NCBI RefSeq assembly: GCF_000715075.1
Contig: NC_134101.1
Coordinates: 198,296,103 to 198,360,102, forward strand
DNA length: 64,000 nucleotides
Reading direction: 5' to 3'
From: Nicotiana tabacum
Lineage: Eukaryota > Streptophyta > Magnoliopsida > Solanales > Solanaceae
A program made the position numbers and the translations under genes. Shown piece after piece: positions 34,636 through 45,576 of the stretch. The notes beneath the pieces are model-generated. The model worked only from the letters and a program-made list of their open reading frames with translations. It searched no databases and was not told the origin of the DNA. Positions within the stretch are counted from its first letter, which is position 1, and every line of letters begins with the position of its first letter.

Positions 34636-34900
34636 CCACATGTTGCCTATAAGGAATAAGCTTGACATCTCGGGTTTCCCATTATCCTTGAGCTTGTTGG
34701 ATAATTAAATTTGAGTCTCCCATGATTATCAATTCTTTGACATCTTGGTCGATTGCCATGTTCATACCCATAATGAAGGCTTCATACTCGCGGTGTTGTT
34801 TGTGCAGAAAAACTGAAGTCGGGTTGTGGATGGATAATGCTGGCCAGTGGGTAAGATCAAGATTGCCCCAATTCCAACGCCTTTTGCGTTTACTGCCCAT
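34636..34900 (-). pseudogene. Tat-B second (archaeal-type) RNase H, internally deleted
   Basis: Visible are REYEAFIMGMNMAI (catalytic Glu) and IIMGDSNLIIQQ (catalytic Asp). Soon after, near 34635, the sequence jumps straight to the LSGDVLYK segment that begins the integrase zinc domain. Compared with Tat-A (11900-12150) the end of the domain, with its last catalytic Asp, and the tether are missing: a deletion of roughly 200-300 bp. The first Asp segment at about 34895 reads WKMSFNGQ, where Asp has become Asn. Confidence 0.65.
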
Positions 34901-35660
34901 TAAAGGACATTTTCCAAGCATGGGTGTCTTTAGATATTGCCTCAACTGAATTTACCTCTGTATCTGGGAAGTAAGTGCTCAAAGGTTGGTATTTATCATC
35001 AACCGGCTTCTCAGCCAAATGATCTGCTAACGCCTGGGATTTCATTGCCATGCGAGTGACGTAGACTATGTCAAACTCCGTGAGCAAGATCTGCCACTTT
35101 GCTAATCTCCCAATGGACATTGGTTTCTGAAATATGTATTTTAAAGGATCCAACCTGGTTATGAGGTAAGTGGTGTAATCTTGCAAATAATGCCTCAGCT
35201 TCTGAGCGACCCATGTTAAAGCGCAGTAAGTTCTTTCCAATAAAGTGTACTTGGCTTCATAACTGGTAAACTTCTTGCTTAGATAGTAAATGGCCTTCTC
35301 TTTCTTTCCGGTCACATCATGTTACCCGAGGACACAACCAAAAGAATTTTCCAAGACTGTCAGATTCAAGAACAGAGGCCTCCCTAGCTCAGGTGGGACC
35401 AATACTAGAGGATTCAATAGATATTCTTTGATTTTATCAAAAGCTTCTTGGCACTTGTTTGTCCATTTGATTGCCGCATCTTTCTTCAGCAATTTGAATA
35501 TGGGTTCACACATAGATGTCAACTGAGCAATGAATCGGCTAATGTAGTTCAATCTTCCCAACAAACTCATAACATCTTTCTTGGTTCTTGGAGGAGGAAA
35601 ATCTCGAATAGACTTAATCTTTGTTGGGTCCAACTCGAAGCCCCTCCGACTGACTACGAA
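34901..35660 (-). pseudogene. Tat-B RT connection and first RNase H
   Basis: The connection (35322-35633) reads RTKKDVMSLLGRLNYISRF with CEPIFKLLKKDAAIKW. RNase H (34890-35315) has KAIYYLSKKFTSYEAKYTLLE (catalytic Glu region), LRHYLQDYTTYLI and DPLKYIFQKP. A stop near 35320, just after FGCVLG, divides the two open stretches and falls in the usual G-Q-H position. Otherwise little damage. Confidence 0.87.
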
Positions 35661-36190
35661 TCAAAAGAGTTTTCCAGATGGTACCCCAAATGCACATTTG
35701 GCTGGGTTCAGCTTCAAATCATATTTGCGCAACCGCTCAAAGAATTTTCTCAAGTCCCTAAGGTGGTCGTCCTGGGTTTTGGATTTGATGATTACATCGT
35801 CCACATACACCTCTATCTCTTGGTGCATCATATCATGAAAAATGGCAGTCATGGCCCTCATGTAGGTTGCCCCAGCATTCTTCAGACCAAATGGCATGAA
35901 TCTGTAATAGTATGTACCCCAAGGTGTGGTAAAAGCTGTCTTTTCTGCATCTTCTTCATCCATCAACACCTGGTGATATCCTGCGTAACAATTCACGAAG
36001 GACTGTATCTCATGTTTGGCGCAGTTATCTACAAGGATGTGGATGTTCGGCAAAGGGAAGTTATCTTTGGGACTTGCCTTGTTTATATCTCTGTAATCCA
36101 CACACACTTAGATTTTTCCGTCTTTATTCGTTACTAGGACCACATTCGCTAATCATGTAGTATACCGAACAACTCGGATCACTCTCGTTT
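35661..36190 (-). pseudogene. Tat-B reverse transcriptase core
   Basis: An open stretch of 148 codons carries MCVDYRDINKASPKDNFPLP, YAGYHQVLMDEEDAEKTAF, MPFGLKNAGATYMRAM and the catalytic YVDD followed by VIIKSK. The start of the domain lies in another frame at 36110-36190, with a stop just before MCVDYRD. It stops at 35661 after the VPSGKLF block. This is the best-preserved RT in the window. Confidence 0.9.
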
Positions 36191-36984
36191 TCAGCTATTT
36201 CGTGACTTCTTCTTTAATCTGGTCACTGATGTCAGTTTTAAAAGTTCTTTGCTTTTGCTGGACAGGGGGGTAGTCCAGGTAAGTCGACAACTTATGAACC
36301 ACCAAATCAACACTTAGTCCTGGCATGTCGTCATATGACCAAGCAAACACATCTTTGAACTCAAATAGGAGTTGGGTTAATGTGTCCCGGGTTTTTCCAT
36401 CCGTGTGAATGTTTATTTTGGTTTCCCTGATTTCATTAGAACTACCTAAATTAACCAGCTCAGTATCATTTATGTTCGGCTTAGGGTTATTCTCAAATTG
36501 TTCCAATTCTCGATTTATTTCCCTAAAAGCCTCCTCTTCATCGTATTCCGGCTCTTGGTTCATTATCTCACAGTTAGACAGCGTGTTTGAATCTGGGCAT
36601 GAAGTCCACAAGCATGTCATGTTATTTAAAACCGCATTATTAGAATAGGACACCCACTTGATTGGGAATGGCATAGCCTTCCAATTCTGCAGTTTGGCAT
36701 TAGGTCCCATATACAGAACCTCAGTGGTGCTTGAGCCTTCCCCTGGTTGAACCATGTGGGCTTCATACAGTATCTTCCTCACGGCCCCACAGATTTCTTC
36801 GATTTCTTCGGCCGTAAAGGCCTTATCTTCCTCTTCCTCATTGTATTTCAGCTTGACAAATATTCTGTACAGATGCGGCACCGGCTGAGGCAAGACCCAA
36901 CCATCATTCTTTCTATCATCTTCCCATCTTACATCAGCTGGAGTAGGTCGGAAGCCTATCCCAAAGAACTTTTCATTGGCAGTT
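36191..36984 (-). CDS. Tat-B PR-RT linker region, still open
   Basis: This is part of an unbroken 287-codon frame (36195-37058). After the G-patch-like start come an acidic central part (NEEEEDKAFTAEEIEEI), a spacer with many Asn and Glu residues, and a conserved FEFKDVFAWSYDDMPGL block that precedes RT in Tat elements. It has no catalytic motif I recognise. It lies in frame between protease and RT, so it is polyprotein sequence rather than a separate gene. Confidence 0.7.
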
Positions 36985-37058
36985 AGGGTGATAGGTTCAA
37001 CTATTCCTTGCAATAATTTCCCAAGCCCTTTCCCAGGTTTGTAGCCGTGCCTGATCAT
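36985..37058 (-). other. G-patch-like motif in Tat-B pol
   Basis: IRHGYKPGKGLGKLLQGIV fits the glycine pattern of a G-patch (G-x3-G-x-G-L-G-x4-G). The equivalent position in Tat-A (24123-24180) reads YEPGKGLGK. G-patch domains bind RNA and in betaretroviruses follow the protease (family knowledge); the function here is inference. Confidence 0.6.
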
Positions 37059-38144
37059 TTATTTGGCCACCATGATTGATACATTATAAAGGAAAGGTTG
37101 AGGGAATGGTTTTCCTTCTTCGCACTGATCAGCGACCACAATTTCAAAGGCCTGATAGACTATGTGCTCACTCCTCTCTCTTGCTTCAAGACATGGGACT
37201 GACGGGTCCCGATAAATTGATTGCTCATCTTCCCCGTGGACCACAATCTCTTGATCCTCGTGCTCGAATTTCACCATCTAGTGAAGAGTAGAGGGTACAT
37301 CCCCCGCTGCATGGATCCACGGCCTCCCCAAAAGAAAGTTGTAGGATGTGTCCATGTCTAGAACCTGGAAGGTTACTTCAAAGTCTACTGGGACGATGGT
37401 CAGAATCAGATAAATCCCTCCAATTGTGTCCCTTTTGATACCATCGAAGGCACGTACGTAGACGTTGTTGGGTCGGTATCTTTCGGTACCGATTTCCATA
37501 CGCTGTAGAGTTGAGAGTGGGCAAATGTCTACCCTGGAACCTCCGTCCAACATAACCCTTTTCACGTAGTACCCTTCGCATTTGACTGTCAGGTGCAGAG
37601 CTTTGTTATGTGCGGCCCCTTTTGGGGGCAAGTCATTTTGGTTGAAGGAGATCTGGTTGATTGTGGAAAATCTTTCGGCCATTCTCTCCAACTGCTCTAC
37701 AAAAATCTCAACAGGCACATATGCTTCATTAAGGGTCTTGATCAATACCTTTTGATGTTCGGTGGAGTTCATCAACAGAGATAACAAGGATACTTGTGCG
37801 GGAGATTTTCGAAGCTGGTCGATTACCTCATAATCCGCCATTTTCATCTTTTGAAAGAAGGCCTCTGCTTCTTCGGCACTCACGGGCTTCTTAGATGGGA
37901 AGCGCTTTCTAGTGGCATTGTTCACCTCTTCCAAATTGAAATACTTTTCAGCCGGGTTATTTTCTTGAACTTCTCTCGAGATTTCTTTGACTTTGTAAGT
38001 CACCACTGATTTGTTGCAGTTCCAGGGCACAGCGGTAGGATCCGTCATGGGATTTTGTGGTGCGCAGCCAATAACCACGGGCTCACTCAGCCTTGGTGAA
38101 TTAATTGACCCCCGCATCACATAAGCTCCCTTGGGCACATACAT
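37059..38144 (-). pseudogene. Tat-B protease and upstream spacer
   Basis: A 288-codon open stretch (37278-38144) begins MYVPKGAYVMRGS. It contains FPSKKPVSAEEAEAFF, NDLPPKGAAHNKALHL, the catalytic VMLDGGSRVDICPLS and the block YNFLLGRPWIHAAG. A stop at about 37276 follows VPSTLH, after which 37059-37277 continues in frame to a second stop just before the G-patch-like region. The Asp-Gly-Gly-Ser active site is intact. Two stops are the only breaks in about 360 codons. Confidence 0.87.
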
Positions 38145-40131
38145 TTAGGTTGTCTTATTCAGATCGAATCTCCTGGGAGGACTCAAAGTCATCTGCTTTT
38201 CTTTGCGGCCTCGAGGGACATAGAGAACAACATCTTTGGGAGGCATTGCCCTAGTATCCACTTCAACTTTCTTCTTTGACTTTGGAGGGGTGGTTTTATT
38301 CTTTTTCTCCCCTTTATCTTGCTTTGGGGTAGTTTTTGGTTTCTTTACTACATCAGCAATGACAATGATGGCCTTCAATGCTGGGTCAAATTCCTTGTCC
38401 TCGCAAATCATTTTGATTACCGGCCCGTTGTGTGGGCCAGCAGTGGGTTTTTAGTCACATTGGTAATATCTTCATCCCTTAGCACTATCTTCCTTTGTTC
38501 TATCAAGTTCTCCACAACTCTCTTCAGAGTCCAGCAATCATCCGTGTCGTGCCCTTCTGCCCCTGAGTGATTGGCGCATCGAGTACCGGCTCTGTAAGCG
38601 GGTGATGCTAGATTTTTCCTGGTTTGAGGAACATGCTGTAGCAAAACCATTTGAACAAGCTTTGGTAATAGGCTGGAGTAGGGTTCTCCAATTGGTGTAA
38701 AATTTGGCCTCTTAGGCGGTTCACGAGGGTGGAAATTGTTTTGTGGAGGCCGGGGGTAGTGGTTTTAGTAAGGAGGCTGGTTTCTAGAAAATGCAGATTG
38801 GTTCCGGTTGTCTTGTCGTTGTGGACGGACATAAGGTTGAGCATTCATGACCGTGTATGGCTGTGGAGCATAGGCTATGTCTTGGTGGGGGTAATAGTGT
38901 TGCGGGATCCTTTCTGAGAAAAGGGATCTGGGAGTACGGTGTTTTCTTGCACCCGACATTGCCATGAATGTTTCTTCCTTTTTCTTGCCCTTCTCTACTC
39001 CCCCAGACCCACCCTGAATGGCTTGGGAGGTAGCTCTGATGGTGGATTGGCTCAAGATTCACCCTGTTTTCAACTCGTTTTCAACCATTTCGCCAATTTT
39101 GATGGCTTCGGCAAACGGCTTACCCATTGCGGACATCATGTTTTGAAAATAATTAGCCTCTTGGGCTTGGACGAAGACCATGACCATTTCAATCTCGTCC
39201 ATTGGAGGCTTGCTCACGCCATTTGACAGCATACTCTCAGAAGCTTTTCGAGGACTTTTTCTTTAGATTTGTTAATGAGTTCCGAGCAAGGTCATCCCAG
39301 ATATGCCAACGGGATATATCTTGATCCATATACCATTCAGACGCGATTCCGACAAAACTCTCTCCAAAGTAGGCCATGAGGAGCTCCTCTTTTCCGCCCG
39401 CTCCTCGCAACTGGTTGCAATATCTTTTGAGGTGGGCAATGGGATCTCCGTGCCCGTCATATTTCCAAACTTCAGGGTTTTATATCCGAATGGTAGATGC
39501 ACGTGAGGGAACATACATAAGTCATCATAGGATACAATTGTCTGTCCACTCAAACCCTGTATGTTTTTTAGACTCTGCTCCATACTTCTCATTTTCTTGC
39601 AATCTCCTCTTGCTCGGGGGTTTTAGTAGCTTTCTCTTGCCCTGCGTTGAATTCATACCGGGGTGGTTGGGAGTAAGCATAGGTGGGAAATTGTGTAGGT
39701 TCCAGTGGGAAAGATGGTGTTTGGAAGGTGAAGGATGATGGGTCAAAGCTGGGCCTGGGCAGTGTAGGCTATGCCGTAGCCAAGCAAGGCGGAGCAGTGA
39801 AGATATTCGAAGCTGTACCTGAAGCTAATTCCTGGGGGTGAGCCTCAAAAGGTGTTCCCACAAAGTTGGAGGAAATAGTAGGGTATCCTAGTGGGGTACT
39901 TGGATAGTTTATGGGGATGTTGGAGGTCCCACTTGCCCTGGGAAAAAGCTCGGGAAATCTAGGGATTGCACTTGGTGGTTCTCTTCCGTTTGCCTAGGCA
40001 TCCCATATTTCCATCATGCGGAGATGCAGTAACCTGTTTTCCTCGGCAACTGCCGATTCTGAAGTTGGGATGCCCGAGATCGGACTCTCAGCTGCAATAG
40101 GAATTGTTGGCAGAGTCATTTCTGAAGACAT
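38145..40131 (-). pseudogene. Tat-B Gag
   Basis: The likely start is the Met at 40131 (MSSEMTLPTIP). The N-terminal part is Pro-rich with stops near 39995 and 39770. A capsid region follows: MRSMEQSLKNIQGLSG and FPHVHLPFGYKTLKFG (39400-39592), then a decayed part (39060-39270). The finger is CANHSGAEGHDTDDC (38560-38590), the Tat C-x2-H-x3-GH-x4-C form. The C-terminal part is Lys-rich (KPKTTPKQDKGEKKNK) and ends at a stop at 38145 just before the protease frame. Confidence 0.8.
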
Positions 40132-41074
40132 TTCAATGCTTCCCTTCGACCTCGTGAAGTATGGATGTGAAGCCAGACTACCACAAAACCAACCACCTTT
40201 CTATAAAACCTGAGCTTAATAGTAGACAACAAACCGGTCAATTTAAAGCAAATAACACATGGGTAATCGCACGTTGGGGTATGATGAACCTATACAGTCA
40301 AATATGTTTCTACGTGTTTCACAACGGTTGCATGTTTCATCACGGCTTAACTTATTTTCCTCGATTTTCTCTTCTTTCCACTTCCAATCATCCACTCTTT
40401 TTTTCATCTCTTTTCTCGCTCTCTTTTCTCATTTTCCTTTGATTTTTCTTCGGCTCCCTTTTCTTCCTTTTTGGGTTTTTCTTATGGGTCTTTCTTTTCA
40501 CATCCCTCTCTTATTGGAATTATTTACAAAATCATGACCAGATCCGATGAGGATTGCCTATGTATCACGACACCGCGTGAATCAGATCATTACGTAGTTC
40601 AAGAAAATAAATGCAAAAAATAAAGAAACAAAATTGTTTTTGGAAATTTTTGATTTTCATTAATAAAAACTCCTAAACTTTCTATTACAAAAGACTTTAG
40701 ACTACTAATTTTCTTGGAAAAACTATGAACATACTCAAAATAAACCAAAATACAGGCTCGATAAGTGAAAAATCAGGAATACATTAAGGCTTCGACTCCT
40801 GGGGCCCGTAGTACATCATTTGGTCTCGCCACGGGCCTATATGCGAGATCCCTTTGACGCCGCTCCAAATAACTCATTATCTGGCGGACAAATGTCATCA
40901 CTGTAGCGAAGAAAGTGGTTCAAGCCATGTCCTCACATTCTTGGAATTTCATGACAATGTAGTCGGCAATGGCTCTACCCTCTCTTGGATTCTACCCTTT
41001 TCCTGAAGCAGACGCCCGACCTGCTGATTCCTGGCTTTTAATACCTGAGTGTCGTGATGGTTTTGATTTTGCAA
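40132..41074 (-). other. Spacer between ORF1 and gag of Tat-B
   Basis: This has no credible gene. It is T-rich on the + strand at 40370-40500 (a pyrimidine tract, hence purine-rich in the element's transcript) and contains dyad motif copy 5. Confidence 0.5.
40554..40600 (+). other. Dyad motif, copy 5
   Basis: TTGCCTATGTATC ... GTGAATCAGATC ... ACGTAGTTC. CTATGT (40558-40563) pairs with ACGTAG (40592-40597) with one T-G wobble. Confidence 0.6.
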
Positions 41075-42814
41075 TTATTGCATTTCTTCCTCCATCTGAG
41101 CCATCAAAGCATAACAATGTTCCCTATCAGCTTTAAAGTCCTTGATCTGCTTGGCTGCCTCATTCTCAAGGGTAGTTAACTTTCTTTTCAGATTGGTGAT
41201 TGTCCCTTCATATTTTCTTTTCATTTGATGCACAAACTGTGGCCGCGCTTCTGCGTTGTTTACCAATTGGGCCCGGACTTTTGCTAGACTGGCTTCAGAC
41301 TTTTCTAGGTCATCTTGACACTCAAGTGCTTTCTTTCTAAGACTGCTTATAAGTCTTTCGTCCGCTCGGCTTCTTTCCAGGTTTCTAGTAGCTATTCTCA
41401 TTTTCTGGATTTGAGCTTTGAGGGATTCGTTTTCCTGAGTTAGCTTTTTCTTTTCCCTTTCATCTGCGGCAGGCTGGATACTATTGCCAAACTTGAGGTC
41501 CTTGATTTGTTCCTCTAATTTACTTATTTTGGCCCTATAGCTTTCTTCTTTTGCCAACCAGCCCCACTACTCTTGCGAGTCGTTGGTGAATTGTTGAACA
41601 TGAGCTCTCTTAGTAGGTCTCTCAGGAATCTGGAATACCGAACCAAATAATGTACTTGGGGTCTACTTCACCTATAGCTAGATCCCGCATCATAGTCTTA
41701 GGTTCAAGAAATCTACATTCATTCCACACTTGGCAAACTCTTCCTTCCGAAAATACGGCCTTTGGGCCCAATTCGACGACATGTCCACTCAAATCTTCAT
41801 CATGGGGGATGGTTTGAAATCTGCCTAATTGACGCAAAACCCTATAAGGAGCATATGGCTGGATGCTCCGGATGCCCATTAGGAGAAGATAACATACTTC
41901 GGCTGGCATGTACACAACCTCGGTGATAGGTATCCATTCGAACGCCCATTCAATTTTATCAGAAGTCAAAGAGCTCAATCGTGCCAACCAAGCCTCGGTA
42001 CCCTCAGGAAATCCAACACCCACCACTCGACTTTCAAATTCTTTGATGTAGTTCAAACCGGTCATGCCATAATTCATATACCCGGCCCGGTGGCAGTGAT
42101 GTTCCTGTATCCACAACTGTTCCAATAAGTTGCAACCTTGGAAGAACTTTTTGCCTTCTCGACAGATGGTCAAAGCTCGGTAAATTTCAGACAAAATCAA
42201 GGGAACCAGAGTGCCATTAGCTTTCTTGATTGCGACGTCAACCATTCCCACTAGGCCTAGTTCTATGTTGCGGTCTTTTCGCGGACAGATTATAACTCCC
42301 AAGAAGGATACTATAAAGACCAAGCCTCGCCTCGCCTCCCATTTATCTTTATTTCCAGCATGAGTCAAAACAGTATTCGGTGCTTCAAAGCCTTGGGGGT
42401 TACCAGAACGTTGGTACAAGAACTGGAAAGTGCATGACCCTTCAGATAAATTCTTATCCTGGATATCCCGGCTAATACTCAACATATCCAGAAACTTGTG
42501 GGGAGATACCGGCCTTGGTGACACTAGATACCGACTTCTAAGATTTCCATTAAGGCCGGGTAACCCGCAATTACTTCTAGTGTGGGTGTGAGCTCAAAAT
42601 CATAAAAGCGGAACACATTTCGAGTCGGATCCCAAAAAGGTATCAAGGCTTCAATTATATCCAATCTTGGCTTGATGTTCAACAGTCCGACAAGACCACC
42701 CAATACTTAAATCACAGTTCCTCTACTGCCTTTTCCCAAATCATTCCACCACATATGAAGTTGTAAGGGGATTTCCTCAAGAGTTGTGAAGGGTTCATTT
42801 TCGTTTGTACTCAT
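41075..42814 (-). pseudogene. Tat-B ORF1 (plant-mobile-domain-like, coiled-coil C-terminus)
   Basis: The start is the Met at 42814. The first ~90 codons contain FRFYDFELTPTLEVIAG, which resembles the plant mobile domain seen in MAIN-like proteins and in ORF1 of some Ogre/Tat elements; I cannot confirm this without a profile search. A stop near 42710 and a frameshift near 42545 break it. The segment 41622-42524 is a clean 300-codon stretch (PRPVSPHKFLDMLSISRDI onward). After a frameshift and stop near 41580-41620, 41075-41557 is 160 codons of Lys/Glu/Leu heptads, a strong coiled coil (KISKLEEQIKDL, LTQENESLKAQIQK). It lies upstream of gag as a separate reading frame. Confidence 0.6.
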
Positions 42815-43948
42815 CCTACACATTTATTAGGGTGATTTAATAACTCATTTTTGACTCAAGAAAACATTAACACTTTTTTTTCGAAAGTTTTCATTCCAAA
42901 AACAAAAATCCGACTTTGCAAATATGACCTTTCAGCACTTCGGGAAAGAAGATTAAGGCTGTGCTTGCTAACCGGTTGAAAAGAAATGACCAAAGGTGGA
43001 TGTTCTTGCAAAACCAGCCTTCCGGCGTCCTTTTGGGGACATTCGACTTATTTTAAACAAGAATGACATCACCAGCTAATTTGTGACAAAAAATAAAATT
43101 TTGTTGTTTTTGGGTTATTTTTACAAAAAGGGAGGTTGGACCCGATGGAGGTTGCCTACGTATCCCACATCCAGTGAGAATCAAACTGGCGTAGTTTGGG
43201 AAAATTTGTCGAAAAATAAAATCAACTATTTTTGAAAACAAGATTTTCTTTTCTTTTTTTTTTCTTCAAAATTTCAGCAGTGTTTCAGTACCTTTTGGAC
43301 ATTGTTTTTTTTTCAAAACATGAAATTATCTCTCTTATCCCTCACATTGAATTTTCTTTTTCCCAACGTTTCTCCTATTATTCATAAGTCGGTCAACATG
43401 CAAATCCGAAGCAAATAAATGCACTAGTAGCAAGTAGGATGCATTAGGATGGTCTTTTCATTTCGGGTACACCTGTCCTAGACAGACCCAACCCCTGTAT
43501 TGAGTCTCCTAAGTCAAATGCACGTGATGCAAACAAATGTTCCTGCTGGGGATCCGGCATGAGGTTTTGTTATACTAGGTTTAAAATCTGGGTTTATTGT
43601 TCTAGACCTGGTTTACCCGAGCGGACAGCTCTAGCCGGGGGGGACAGTGTACCGGGAATACAGAAGCTTCGCCGGCTTTGAAACTTGTCCGAACCTCGTT
43701 CTAAAATTGGATAAGACTCTAGACAGAAGAGAAGTCACACGAAGTGCACCCTTCTCCATGATTTAGAAGACTCAGAGAGACGAAGGATTTCGTAGCAGTT
43801 TATATACAATTCACAAAATATCAAAACGGTAAAAGCATTTAGCACATTAGGCTCAAACATGTACAAAAATCAGATAATAGATAAAGCTGACTACAACAGA
43901 TATTCTAAGCTCGAATTCTTAAACCCTGAACCAGAGTTTTGGGTTTCG
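42815..43948 (-). other. Tat-B leader region
   Basis: This 1.1-kb untranslated leader lies between the PBS and ORF1. It holds dyad motif copy 6 (43152-43197) and a T-rich tract at 43245-43315 on the + strand. No gene is visible. Confidence 0.6.
43152..43197 (+). other. Dyad motif, copy 6
   Basis: TTGCCTACGTATCCC ... GAGAATCAAAC ... GCGTAGTTTG. CTACGT (43156-43161) pairs with GCGTAG (43189-43194) with one T-G wobble. Confidence 0.6.
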
Positions 43949-43949
43949 T

Positions 43950-43967
43950 TCCCCAATAGAGTCGCCA
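43950..43967 (-). other. Primer binding site of Tat-B
   Basis: The minus strand reads TGGCGACTCTATTGGGGA, four bases after the LTR end. It begins TGG, as a tRNA 3' CCA end requires. Ogre elements are reported to use tRNA-Arg; I have not matched the tRNA base by base. Confidence 0.6.
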
Positions 43968-43971
43968 GAGC

Positions 43972-45571
43972 TGTCACACCTCCTTTTAACACGCCCGAAG
44001 GTAGTACAAGGGAGTTTTTGCATTTTAAGTGACATTATTCGAAATGGGATTATTTTCCATTTTGTTTTCCATTTTAAGTGACAAGGCTGTCACACCTCCT
44101 TTTACCTCTTTTGCTTTTCAAGTCCAACATTGATACTTTAAAGAAAAAACTTGCGTCCAAGAAAGAAGACGAATTTGGTTGTTTAAAGAAGAATGGCTTG
44201 TGCCATCTTCAGCAGCAAAACAAAATTAAAATGGGCGAGCCCGAAGAGAGAGGCCTGCATTTCAACTTTATGCAGCCTCATGAACCGAGGCCCAAAGGGT
44301 AGCCTAGCTCTTTTAAAAACTAAAGCCTGAAGACGGGAAGACTCGAGTTCGAGTCTCCAGGCCTGTAAATGGCGTACCAGATCCGGAATATTACCATGAA
44401 CTTAGCAAGGGTATTAATAACAAATAAATCAATTGATAATCATGCTTGAATCAGTCCAATGAGTTTCAGAAGACACTTATGAAATTTCCACTTGACTTAA
44501 ACCTTTTGTTCAATATATACAATTAACGAAATCTTATGGGATTATTCAATAAACATACATTAATCTATCTCCAAACTAAGCATGTTTAACACATCACAAG
44601 CAAATCAGCACATAGGTTGACCCCTAGGCTATTTCCTTTCCTTTTGGACGTGACTTTATACTAATCAACACCTAAGAAGTAATCAGTTACCCATTTATGA
44701 ACATAGCATTATATTATAACATCCTCTTGAATTGCATAGTAGGAGAGATCTGATACATCATATCCTACTTAAATAGGAATGAACACAAAGTCAAACTACT
44801 GACTCGATTAACAGGATTTCATCAAGCCTTTGTGACAGTTCGAAATTAGGTACAAAAATAAAGTTCAATTATCACAAACCAATACCTAACTATAAGATAT
44901 TTGATAAAAATGGCTTCCTACCAGATACAAACCGAGTACAGCTCCTAAAAGAGTCTTACAAACAACCAGCAAGATACAGTGCATCGAATAAGCAGGGTTG
45001 TTTGGGATTTAACATGGGTGGACCGGGTAGGAGACATGGATCTAGGCCGGGATTTGGTCGGGTTTCAAGGTGTAATTGTTTGGTCTTGAGAAAAATCAAA
45101 TAAAAAAGGCCCATAAATCTGATTTTCTTTATTTCCTTTCTTTGGTTTTCAATTTCGAATTTCTTTTCTTCTTCAAATTCAAACAAAACCCTAAATTAAT
45201 AATTAAACTAAAATATCCTACAAAATTAAACTAATTACTCAAAATAATAACTACCACACTAAGTAAATATCAAATTAAAGGAAAAACTACCCAAAATTCA
45301 AGAAATAAGTTATTTTATTGTGTTTTTTCCATTTTTGTAAAACATTAAATTACTAATTAACCTAAGAGATGTAAAATCAAATCCTAAATGCAAATGCAAT
45401 ATGTTTTTGTATTTTTTTTTGTGAATTAAACAAAATTAAACATGCACACAAAATGCAAACAATCAGAAAAATTCTATAATAATTCCTAAAATAACAAGTA
45501 ATTAAAAAGAAAAATCTATTTTTGGAATTATGTAGGAGTGATTTATGCGAGGTAAAACTCATGTGCTCACA
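43972..45571 (-). repeat. Tat-B 5' LTR, internally deleted (1.6 kb)
   Basis: It has the same ends as 26200-30349 (TGTCACACC ... GCTCACA) but lacks two blocks: about 0.8 kb after its left end and about 1.8 kb near 44985 (GCATCGAATAAGC joins to GGGTTGTTTGGG). At 44087-44105 the terminus GCTGTCACACCTCCTTTT is repeated next to the first deletion. Confidence 0.88.
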
Positions 45572-45576
45572 ATTAG
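45572..45576. repeat. Target-site duplication ATTAG of Tat-B (right copy)
   Basis: Identical to 26195-26199; the Tat-A gag frame resumes here. Confidence 0.85.

Larger units (their letters stand above)
26200..45571 (-). mobile_element. Tat-B, near-complete Tat/Ogre-lineage element nested in the Tat-A gag
   Basis: On the minus strand it has a 5' LTR (43972-45571, internally deleted), PBS, leader, extra ORF1 (42814-41075), gag, protease, G-patch-like motif, RT, two RNase H domains, integrase, long 3' UTR with minisatellite, polypurine tract and 3' LTR (26200-30349). The total is 19.4 kb. It is flanked by ATTAG on both sides. The Tat-A pol is related but clearly distinct, so this is a different family of the same lineage. 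Confidence 0.9.

Noticed and set aside
41075..41557. Host coiled-coil protein gene
   Set aside because: It is in line with the rest of ORF1 and separated only by a frameshift and stop; position and strand fit Tat-B.
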